A stretch of 64,000 bases of DNA from Ralstonia pickettii (lineage in GTDB: Bacteria > Pseudomonadota > Gammaproteobacteria > Burkholderiales > Burkholderiaceae), in contig NZ_CP066772.2 of assembly GCF_016466415.2 (NCBI RefSeq), forward strand, positions 1,178,001-1,242,000, in the 5' to 3' direction. Below the pieces are notes generated by a model. That model was not told the DNA's origin and did no database searches. It saw nothing but the letters and a program-made list of their open reading frames with translations. A program made the position numbers and the translations under genes. Below, in pieces: positions 21,230-28,900 of the stretch; position 1 is the first letter of the stretch, and every line of letters begins with the position of its first letter.

Positions 21230-22671
21230 GTGTTCACCCACCGTTCTTCAGGAGCGCTGTCATGTTTAACAATGTTGGAACCGCGGACCGCGCCGTCCGC
21301 ATCCTGATCGGCATCGCGATGATCCTGCTGGCATTTTTTGGCAAGGTGCCAGCATGGGTTGGCTGGCTGGGGCTGATCCCTCTGGTGACCGGCCTGATCC
21401 GCATGTGCCCGCTCTATTGGGTGCTGGGCATTGGGCGGCATTGACCAGGCGACAAGCGCGAACACCGCCCAGCTGGACAGAAGCATGGTCAGCAGACCAG
21501 CGGTGACCTTACCGGCAAAAGCACGGCCTCCGCTGATGGCCACGACAATCTTCGAGAACGTGTTGGCTGTCAGCGCAAGCATCACCAGTGCGCCGGCCGT
21601 CGGCGTCTGCAACGTGTGGCTGGCAACCTGCGTTGCGATGGAAGCGGTCGCGGCATGGACATCGGCAAACGCCCCAAACACGGTGACAGCCACCACCGCC
21701 GCTGTCCCGAACCATGTGCGCGCGGCAGCTGCGGCAAGCAGCAAGGCAGCCGTCCACAACGCAAAGCCGATTGCGACGCGCCAGTTGATGGATGACACCG
21801 AACTCTCCGGCGCCTCCTGGAGCGGCTCGTTGGCGCGCCATATCCAGAGCGCCGACCATGCCACGGTCGCGATCATGCCCACCGCCAGCGGAGCCGCCAG
21901 CACGCGCAACAAGTCGATGTTGATGGCAGCGATCAGCAGCAGCATCTGCACCAGCGTGGCGACATTGGACAGCAGCGCCGCGGCAACCGCACCATCAACG
22001 GGGCGATGGTCCCGCCGCACGCGTGCTGCCACGGCCGTGATCGTGGCCACGCTCGATGCAAACCCGCTGAACAAGCCGGCCAGCGGCAAGCCGATCCGCT
22101 CTCCAAACCATCGCGCAGCAAAATGGCCCGTGTTGCCTGTCAGCATGACAAGCAGCACAACCAGCCACAACGTGTGCGGGTTCCAGGCGTTCAGCGGCCC
22201 CAAGTTCCGGTCTGGAACCGCGGGCCAGATCAGCAATGCCGCCACGGCAAGGATCAGCAGATCGGCGAGTTCACGCTGGGTGATGACCGTGCGGGCAAAC
22301 CGATGCAAACCCGCTTTGGCATAGAGCAGGACAAGTAGGACCGTGCCGAGGCCAGCCGTCATTTCGGGCTCGCTCACGGCATAGGCGCCTAACAGCGTGG
22401 TCGCGACCAGTGCGAATTCCGTCGTCACGCCAGGATCGACATTGGCCGAATGGTGATAACCGACCGCCGCCAACACCGCGACCGTCAGCAGCACCGTGGG
22501 CACGGCAAACGGTATCGGCAGGCTTGCCGCGATGGCACCCGCCAGCGCCCCGATCGCAAACGTTCGCATGCCCGCTGGCAGCTCTGCGCTGTCGGCATGA
22601 CTCCGCTCGCGCTCAAGGCCGATCGCCAGCCCCACACCCAGGGCAACCGAGAAAGACAGCAATGAAGACAT
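21226..22671 (-). CDS. MgtC/DUF4010-family membrane protein with antisense-overlapping tail
   Basis: The first 409 residues form a typical DUF4010/MgtC-like inner-membrane protein: the MgtC-type start MSSLLSFSVALGVGLAIGLERERS with the ERE motif, the loop ELPAGMRTFAIGALAGA, and about 12 membrane helices, including a DUF4010 domain with LFSGFASSVATITA. The frame then continues for 72 more residues that are hydrophilic and rich in His, Gln and Asp, and lie antisense to the whole small gene at 21262 and four bases of the CBS gene end. The natural end of the family is near residue 409, so the stop codon has probably been lost, or the tail is a chance open frame. Ion transport or envelope stress roles are assumed for the family but not shown. 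Confidence 0.82.
   Translation of the reverse strand: MSSLLSFSVALGVGLAIGLERERSHADSAELPAGMRTFAIGALAGAIAASLPIPFAVPTVLLTVAVLAAVGYHHSANVDPGVTTEFALVATTLLGAYAVSEPEMTAGLGTVLLVLLYAKAGLHRFARTVITQRELADLLILAVAALLIWPAVPDRNLGPLNAWNPHTLWLVVLLVMLTGNTGHFAARWFGERIGLPLAGLFSGFASSVATITAVAARVRRDHRPVDGAVAAALLSNVATLVQMLLLIAAINIDLLRVLAAPLAVGMIATVAWSALWIWRANEPLQEAPESSVSSINWRVAIGFALWTAALLLAAAAARTWFGTAAVVAVTVFGAFADVHAATASIATQVASHTLQTPTAGALVMLALTANTFSKIVVAISGGRAFAGKVTAGLLTMLLSSWAVFALVAWSMPPNAQHPIERAHADQAGHQRDQPQPANPCWHLAKKCQQDHRDADQDADGAVRGSNIVKHDSAPEERWVNT
21262..21444 (+). CDS. Small YgaP-like (DUF2892) membrane protein
   Basis: A 60-residue protein starting MFNNVGTADRAVRILIGI. It is the DUF2892 pattern: an amphipathic start with GTADR and Arg, then two membrane helices (residues about 14-28 and 34-50) separated by GKVPAWVGWLG, and the ending RMCPLYWVLGIGRH with a conserved Cys-Pro. 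CAGGAG precedes the ATG. It follows the CBS gene by 32 bases and probably shares its FNR-type promoter. In some proteins this module is fused to a rhodanese domain, as in YgaP, so a sulfur or redox link is possible but unproven. It is entirely covered on the other strand by the tail of the DUF4010 frame. Confidence 0.88.
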   Translation: MFNNVGTADRAVRILIGIAMILLAFFGKVPAWVGWLGLIPLVTGLIRMCPLYWVLGIGRH

Positions 22672-22824
22672 TCAGTGGAGTCGAATGGCTGTTGCGTTGA
22701 CCTGTTCAGTATTGCGCGCGGCAACGCTTTCCGATTGATCTGGCGCAGTCGTTGGTCGACTGCCGGGCGGTCGTTCCACAGCACTGTTCCATACTGATCA
22801 GACACGCCAACCTCGGAGACAGCG

Positions 22825-23835
22825 ATGCCTGAATCGATGCGGGCCATGGTGATGGAAGGTGCCGGAAAGCCATTGGTCTGGCGTGATGTGCCTATGCCCA
22901 CGCCTGGGCCCGGTGAGGTCCGGATCGCGGTGTCCGCGTGTGGCGTCTGCCGTACGGACCTCCATATCGTAGACGGTGAACTGACCACACCGAAACCCTC
23001 CCTGATTCCCGGCCACGAAATCGTAGGCATCGTCGAGTCATGCGGCAAAGGCGTGACGGCGCCCACCCCGGGCGAGCGCGTTGGCGTACCGTGGCTCGGC
23101 TGGACATGCGGCGTCTGCCCGTACTGCCTGCACGGGCGCGAAAATCTGTGTGACCACCCTGCCTTCACCGGCTACACGCGCGATGGCGGCTATGCTCAAT
23201 ACGCCGTTTGCGACGCGCGGTACTGCCTGCCGATTCCCGCGCGGTACGACGACGCCCACGCCGCGCCGCTGCTCTGTGCGGGGCTGATCGGCTACCGCAC
23301 GCTGCGCATGGCCGGCGATGCACGCAGGATCGGCATCTACGGCTTTGGCGCAGCGGCCCACCTCATCACGCAGATCGCCGTGGCGGAGCAGCGCGAGGTC
23401 TTCGCCTTCACCCGCACCGATGACACTGCGGCTCAACAACTTGCGCTGGACACCGGTGCCAGTTGGGCAGGCGCCAGCGATGCCTCCGCACCGGAACCGC
23501 TCGACGCCGCGTTGATCTTCGCGCCCATCGGCGCGCTCGTGCCGCAGGCGCTGCAGGCCGTGGTCAAGGGCGGCTCGGTGGTTTGCGGCGGCATTCACAT
23601 GAGCGACATCCCGGCATTTCCGTACCGGTTGCTATGGGAAGAGCGCAAGCTTGTTTCCGTCGCAAACCTGACGAGGGCCGATGGACTCGCGCTCATGCGC
23701 ATCGCTGCAGAAGTCCCGTTGCGGGTGCACGTCACGCCCTATCCGCTGCAAGACGCCAATACCGCCTTGGAAGACCTCCGCGCCGGACGCGTGGCGGGCG
23801 CTGCCGTCCTGCAGGTGCCGTCGAAAGACCTTTGA
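22825..23835 (+). CDS. Zinc-dependent alcohol dehydrogenase family protein
   Basis: A 336-residue medium-chain dehydrogenase. Catalytic zinc ligands are the Cys of SACGVCRTDLH and the pair GHEIVG. Structural zinc ligands occur in CGVCPYCLHGRENLCDHP. The nucleotide-binding loop is GIYGFGAAAHL, where the third Gly of the usual GxGxxG is replaced by Ala. It lacks close similarity to the dehydrogenase at 881 outside these motifs and belongs to the AdhA/AdhP-like group of about 330 residues. GGAGACAGCG lies before the ATG. It is divergent from the DUF4010 gene; only a weak FNR-like sequence (7 of 10) lies upstream. Its stop codon is part of the FNR-type box of the following Usp gene. Confidence 0.9.
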   Translation: MPESMRAMVMEGAGKPLVWRDVPMPTPGPGEVRIAVSACGVCRTDLHIVDGELTTPKPSLIPGHEIVGIVESCGKGVTAPTPGERVGVPWLGWTCGVCPYCLHGRENLCDHPAFTGYTRDGGYAQYAVCDARYCLPIPARYDDAHAAPLLCAGLIGYRTLRMAGDARRIGIYGFGAAAHLITQIAVAEQREVFAFTRTDDTAAQQLALDTGASWAGASDASAPEPLDAALIFAPIGALVPQALQAVVKGGSVVCGGIHMSDIPAFPYRLLWEERKLVSVANLTRADGLALMRIAAEVPLRVHVTPYPLQDANTALEDLRAGRVAGAAVLQVPSKDL

Positions 23836-23872
23836 CGCGCATCAACAGTCCACGCGCCACGCTGTCTACGCT
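23832..23872 (+). promoter_or_regulatory. FNR-type promoter of the third Usp gene (box 23832-23845)
   Basis: TTGACGCGCATCAA matches 9 of 10 FNR consensus bases and includes the TGA stop codon of the dehydrogenase gene. TACGCT (23867-23872) follows after 21 nt, the same spacing and hexamer as at the phasin promoter. The predicted start near 23879 leaves a leader of about 37 bases. Confidence 0.7.
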
Positions 23873-23915
23873 GGTTACACGCGGTGCCCGACTGCGCAAC
23901 GCCTTGGAGACCACC

Positions 23916-24371
23916 ATGTACCAACGAATCCTGCTCGCCGTCGACGGCAGCCACGCGTCCTACCTCGCGCTGCACCAAGCCATTGTGGTCAGCAAGGCGA
24001 CGGGCGCGGAAGTCGAAGCCCTCTTCGTTGCCGATAGCAGCGATATCACCTTCGACATGGTTGGATCTGACTCGATTGCTTACGCCAAGCAGGTCGCCGG
24101 CTACGGCCGTGACACGCTTGCCGAGGTATCGAAGAAGCTGGATGCCGCAGGCGTCAAACATTCGACCAAGCTGCTCGAGAACTCCATTGCGCCCGGGCAG
24201 ATCTCCGCAACGATCGTCGCAGAAGCCAACGAGACCGCAACCGACCTGATCGTGCTCGGCACACATGGCCGGCGTGGGCTCAAGCATCTGGTGCTCGGCA
24301 GCGTGGCCGAAGGCGTGGTCCGCAAGACCAACAAGCCGGTATTGATGGTGCGTAGTGAGGTCGAGGAATAA
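23916..24371 (+). CDS. Universal stress protein (single domain)
   Basis: A 151-residue UspA-family protein starting MYQRILLAVDGSHASYLALH and ending with the nucleotide-binding stretch GTHGRRGLKHLVLGSVAEGV and the strand KPVLMVRSE. All key glycines of the G-2X-G-9X-G-S motif are present, so ATP binding is expected. TTGGAG precedes the ATG. A longer open frame reaches back into the dehydrogenase gene, but that part is out of frame with it and has no family similarity. It is a separate transcription unit with its own FNR-type box, and the rightmost gene of the low-oxygen cluster. It is clearly related to the protein encoded at 19975. Confidence 0.93.
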   Translation: MYQRILLAVDGSHASYLALHQAIVVSKATGAEVEALFVADSSDITFDMVGSDSIAYAKQVAGYGRDTLAEVSKKLDAAGVKHSTKLLENSIAPGQISATIVAEANETATDLIVLGTHGRRGLKHLVLGSVAEGVVRKTNKPVLMVRSEVEE

Positions 24372-24827
24372 AGAACACCCATTGAGCGCTGCCCTCGCGT
24401 GTGTGTTCGGGGGCACTCGGCTGCCATTCTGTGCACAACGACACGCGCAATCCGATCCGCCGGCTGGGTGAGGCCCTCAAACCGCTGACCGACCCCGCAC
24501 CGCTGGCCATGGTGATGCGTTTTGACGACAGTATTGCCGTGCTGAACCTGCGGGCCCGGGCCCGAACCGAGCACTTCCGAGACACGCGCTGGACGCTCGC
24601 CCGACAAGTCCGCACAGCCCGTGCAGGGGCCCGCTGCGCCGAGCCCGTGCGGATTCGCGAGCTGTCTATCGTGCGTGAAGCCAGCCCAAAAACAGGTGAC
24701 AGACGTGACCCTCAAGGCCGCGAAGCCGCCCGAACCATGGCCGGATGAGGGTCGGGATTTGCTTGTGCATTCACAAACGCATTGCATAGACTCACCTTTC
24801 AAGGAATCCCTTATAGGCAAACGCATC
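24372..24827. other. Gene-free interval of about 450 bases
   Basis: The interval contains open frames of up to 115 codons on the plus strand, but none shows family motifs, a ribosome site or a plausible signal, and the composition is ordinary. The last 60 bases (around TTGTGC at 24763 and CATAGA at 24785) could hold a weak promoter for the amidotransferase gene. No FNR box was found here. It marks the boundary between the low-oxygen cluster and the housekeeping genes. Confidence 0.5.
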
Positions 24828-25721
24828 ATGTGTCGCTGGCTGGCGTATTCAGGCAATCCCATTCAGATGGAGACAGTGCTGTTCCGGCCGCGGCACTCGT
24901 TGATCGACCAGAGTCTGCGCTCCCGCCTTGGCGGCGAGACAACCACCAACGGTGACGGTTTCGGCATCGGCTGGTACGGCCGCTACTCTGAGGTGCCCTT
25001 CCGATACCGCTGCCTGCACCCCGCGTGGAACGACACCAACCTGCGTGAAGCCGCCCGCGCCATCCGCTCGTCGATGTTCATCGCGCACGTGCGCGCGGCC
25101 ACCGACACCCCGGCGCAAGAGACCAATTGCCATCCGTTCCGCTACGGCCGGTGGCTTTTTGCGCACAACGGGTTGATCCGCGAATACCCGTTGCTCCGCC
25201 GCGCGCTGATGATGGAAGTGGCGCCCGAACTGTTCCGCTGGATCGAAGGTTCGACCGACTCCGAGATCATGTTTTTCCTGGCGCTGTCGTTCGGGCTCGA
25301 CCGCGACCCGCGCGGCGCGCTCGAACAGATGGTCGGGCTGATCGAAGACATCGGCCGCCGCCACGGCGTCGAATACCCGCTGAACATGACGGTCTGCGCG
25401 ACGGACGGCGTTCAGATCGTGGCTGCGCGCTACTCCAGCGAGGGCGAATCGCGCTCGCTGTTCCACAGCACGTCGTTCAAGCATCTGCACCAGCTCTATC
25501 CTGACAGCGCCGCCATTGAAGACGCGGGCGACGACGCCTTCCTTGTGCTGTCCGAACCGCTTGTCGACTTGCCGGGCGCGTGGGCGGAGATTCCCGAAGA
25601 GACCGTCGTCATCGTCAAGGGCGGCGTGGTCGAGCACCACCGTTTTGTGCCGCGCAAGCCCGGCCCCACGGGCTTTGACCTGCCGGCCAATCAAGCGTCT
25701 TACGGGCGCGAAGCCGGCTGA
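24828..25721 (+). CDS. Class II glutamine amidotransferase (YafJ-like)
   Basis: A 297-residue N-terminal-nucleophile amidohydrolase. The product starts MCRWLAYSGNP, so Cys2 becomes the N-terminal nucleophile after removal of Met. Glutamine-site motifs are visible: NGDGFGIGWYG, AHVRAAT, ETNCHPF and FAHNGLIREYP. This is the stand-alone YafJ/GATase_4 family, with no synthase domain; the ammonia acceptor is unknown. The frame remains open 69 codons upstream, but Cys2 fixes the start. No strong Shine-Dalgarno sequence is visible close to the ATG. The gene stands alone and is followed by a clear terminator. Confidence 0.92.
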   Translation: MCRWLAYSGNPIQMETVLFRPRHSLIDQSLRSRLGGETTTNGDGFGIGWYGRYSEVPFRYRCLHPAWNDTNLREAARAIRSSMFIAHVRAATDTPAQETNCHPFRYGRWLFAHNGLIREYPLLRRALMMEVAPELFRWIEGSTDSEIMFFLALSFGLDRDPRGALEQMVGLIEDIGRRHGVEYPLNMTVCATDGVQIVAARYSSEGESRSLFHSTSFKHLHQLYPDSAAIEDAGDDAFLVLSEPLVDLPGAWAEIPEETVVIVKGGVVEHHRFVPRKPGPTGFDLPANQASYGREAG

Positions 25722-25732
25722 TGCGCCCCAGC

Positions 25733-25764
25733 CGGGGTGATACAGGCATCACCCCGTGCTTTTC
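25733..25764 (+). terminator. Rho-independent terminator after the amidotransferase gene
   Basis: CGGGGTGAT (25733-25741) pairs perfectly with ATCACCCCG (25748-25756) across a 6-base loop and is followed by TGCTTTTCT. It begins 12 bases behind the stop codon. Confidence 0.85.
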
Positions 25765-25781
25765 TGCCCCTCCGCTGAAAC

Positions 25782-25862
25782 CTCCTGACAAAACGCTGTC
25801 AGGAGCCCTGCGTTAGGCTCCCGCCCACAACTTGTTCCGTAGACAAACCGGATCTTGATAAT
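25782..25862 (+). promoter_or_regulatory. Hairpin and candidate promoter upstream of uvrA
   Basis: CTCCTGAC (25782-25789) and GTCAGGAG (25798-25805) form an 8-bp inverted repeat that includes the CGCTGTCAGG sequence also seen at 15651. Further on, TTGTTC (25832-25837) and GATAAT (25857-25862) are candidate -35 and -10 elements, although the 19-base spacer is long. No clear LexA box (CTGT-N8-ACAG) was found in the interval. Confidence 0.35.
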
Positions 25863-25964
25863 CCGCTACAGTTTACGGCTCGAATTCTGATTGCCGGCGC
25901 AGCGGCCGATGCTTTAGCCCCGCCGGCATGCCCCCTTACCTCCAAGCTCCAAGGAACGCCCTCC

Positions 25965-28900
25965 ATGTCCTCCGGTGTCATTCGCCTGCGCGGAGCCCGT
26001 CAGCACAATCTCAAAAACCTCGATCTGGACCTGCGCACGGGTGAAATGACCGTCGTGACCGGGCCGTCGGGGTCCGGCAAGTCCAGCCTCGTTTTCGACA
26101 CGCTCTACGCCGAAGGCCAGCGCCGCTACGTCGAGACCTTCAGTGCCTACGCGCGCCAGTTTCTGGACCGCATGGACCGGCCGCAGGTCGAGCACGTCGA
26201 AGGCGTGCCGCCCGCTATCGCCATCGACCAGACCAACCCGGTGCGCAGCTCACGCTCGACGGTCGGCACGATGACGGAACTGAACGATCACCTGAAGCTG
26301 CTGTTTGCGCGCGCCGCCCAGCTGTTCGACCGCGACACCGCCCTGCCGGTGCGCCACGACACGCCGGAAACGATCTACGACGAGCTGCTCTCGCGCACGC
26401 GCGAAGGCGATCCACGCCTGGTGGTGACCTTTCCCGTCGAGCTGCCCGCCAATACGAGCCCCGAAGAAGTCACGCAATGGCTGTCGGTCAGCGGCTATAC
26501 GCGCGTGCAGGCCGAGCGCGTGGTGGAGTCCTCCACGGGCAAGCGCAAGCTGCTTGATGTGGTGGCCGACCGCTTCCGCCTGCAGGGCACCGAGCGTGCC
26601 CGCGCGCTGGAGGCCATCGAGTCGTCACTCAAGCGCGGCGGCGGACGCGTCAGCGTGTACGTCTTGCCGGCCGATGAGGGCGCGGAGCCCGCGATCTGGC
26701 GCTTTTCCACCGGCCTGCACTGCCCCGAAAGCGACCTGCGCTATGCAGACCCGCAGCCGGCGCTCTTCTCGTTCAATTCCGCCTACGGCGCGTGCGACGC
26801 CTGCCGCGGTTTCGGTCGCGTCATCGGCGTCGATCTTGGGCTGGTGATTCCGGACGAGCGCAAGACGCTGCGCGACGGTGCCATCAAGCCGATGCAGACG
26901 CCGGCCTGGAAGGAATGCCAGGACGATCTGATGCGCTATGCCGCCGCAGCCGACATCCCGCGCGGCACGCCGTGGGCAGAGATGACCGAAGCCCAGCGCA
27001 ACTGGGTCATCAATGGAGACCCGGCCTTCAAGCGTGGCGGCTGGAACAAGCAGTGGTACGGCGTGCGCCGCTTCTTCGACTACCTGGAGTCGAAGGCGTA
27101 CAAGATGCACATCCGCGTGCTGCTCTCCAAGTACCGCAGCTACACGACCTGCGAAACCTGCGGCGGCGCCCGCCTGAAAACCGAATCGATGCAATGGCGC
27201 CTTGGCACCAAGGAAAACGCCGACGCCGTGCTCGCGCCCGAACACCGTTTCATGCCGCGCGGCGTGGCCTGGAGCCGCGCCCAGCTGGAAGCCCTGCCCG
27301 GCCTGACCGTGCACGACCTGATGCTGCTGCCCATCGAGCGCATCCGCCGTTTCTTCGATGAACTGACACTGCCGTCCACGTTGCTCGACGACGCGCTCAA
27401 GCTGCTGCTGGACGAGGTGCGCACGCGCCTGGCCTATCTGTGCGACGTCGGCATCGGCTATCTGACGCTCGACCGCCAGAGCCGCACGCTCTCGGGCGGC
27501 GAAGTGCAGCGGATCAACCTGACGACGGCGCTGGGCACATCGCTCGTCAACACGCTGTTCGTGCTGGATGAACCCAGCATCGGCCTGCACCCGCGCGATC
27601 TGGACCGCATTGTCGAAGCCATGCAGCGCCTGCGCGACGCGGGCAACACGCTGGTGGTGGTTGAGCACGACCCTTCGGTGATGCTGGCAGCCGACCGCCT
27701 GATCGACATGGGCCCCGGCCCGGGCGAGCGCGGCGGCAACATCGTTTTCGACGGCACGCCGGCGTCGATCCGCCAGGCCGATACGCTCACAGGCGCGTAT
27801 CTGTCGGGGCAGCGGCGCGTGGCCGATGCGACCGACTGGCAGGCGCGCCCCGTCATCGACGCCACGCCGCGGCTGGTGCTCGAAGGCGCGTCGGAACACA
27901 ACCTGCGCGATGTCACGGTCGAGATCCCGCTGCAGCGCCTGGTGTGCGTGACCGGCGTGTCCGGCTCGGGCAAATCGACCTTGATCCAGGACGTGCTGCA
28001 CCCGGCGCTGGCGCGCCACTTCGGCAAGGCAACGGAATCGCCCGGCGCATTCCGCGCCTTGCGCGGTGCCGATCAGATCAGCGACGTAGTGTTCGTTGAC
28101 CAATCCCCCATCGGCAAGACCGCGCGTTCCAACCCCGCCAGCTACGTTGGCGCGTTCGATGAAATCCGCAAGCTGTTCGCCAAGGCGCCGATGGCGCTGC
28201 AGCGCGGCTACACGGCCGGCACGTTCAGCTTCAACTCGGGCGACGGCCGTTGCCCGACCTGCGGCGGCTCGGGCTTCGAGCACGTCGAGATGCAGTTCCT
28301 GTCCGACATCTACCTGCGCTGCCCGGACTGTGACGGCACGCGCTATCGGGCCGAGATCTTGGAAGTGAAGATCCCGCGTGCCGGGCGCTCGCTGTCGGTG
28401 GCCGATGTGCTGGAGCTGACGGTGAGCGAAGCCGCCAGCGTGTTCGCCGAGGACGCCGACGTGCTGCGCGTGCTGCAACCGATCGTCGACGTGGGCCTGG
28501 AATACGTGAAGCTTGGCCAGCCGGTGCCGACGCTTTCCGGCGGCGAGGCGCAACGCCTGAAGCTGGCCGGTTTCCTTGCCGAAGCCGCACAGGCTGCCCA
28601 GGCCGCGGCGCGCAAGCGCGTCAAGCAGGATGTGCCCGCCAACGCCGGCCGCCTGTTCATGTTCGACGAGCCCACCACGGGCCTGCACTTTGACGACATC
28701 GCCAAGCTGATGCGGGCGTTCGGCAAGCTACTCGACGCCGGGCATTCGCTGATCGTGATCGAACACAACCTCGACGTGGTACGTGCGGCGGATTGGATCA
28801 TTGACCTCGGCCCTGAAGGCGGCGACGCCGGCGGCCTGCTGGTCTGCGCCGGCACGCCTGCGCAGGTCAAAGACTGCGCTGCATCGCACACCGGCGCCGC

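Noticed and set aside
22735-22748. FNR-like sequence TTGATCTGGCGCAG before the second alcohol dehydrogenase
   Set aside because: Only 7 of 10 matches, and the hexamer at the expected distance (GTCGTT) is not a -10.
23463-23915. Upstream extension of the third Usp protein
   Set aside because: It runs through the dehydrogenase gene in another frame; the Usp fold starts exactly at MYQRILLAVDG.
24401-24748. Open frame of 115 codons before the amidotransferase gene
   Set aside because: Arg-rich, no ribosome site and no recognisable family; more likely non-coding.
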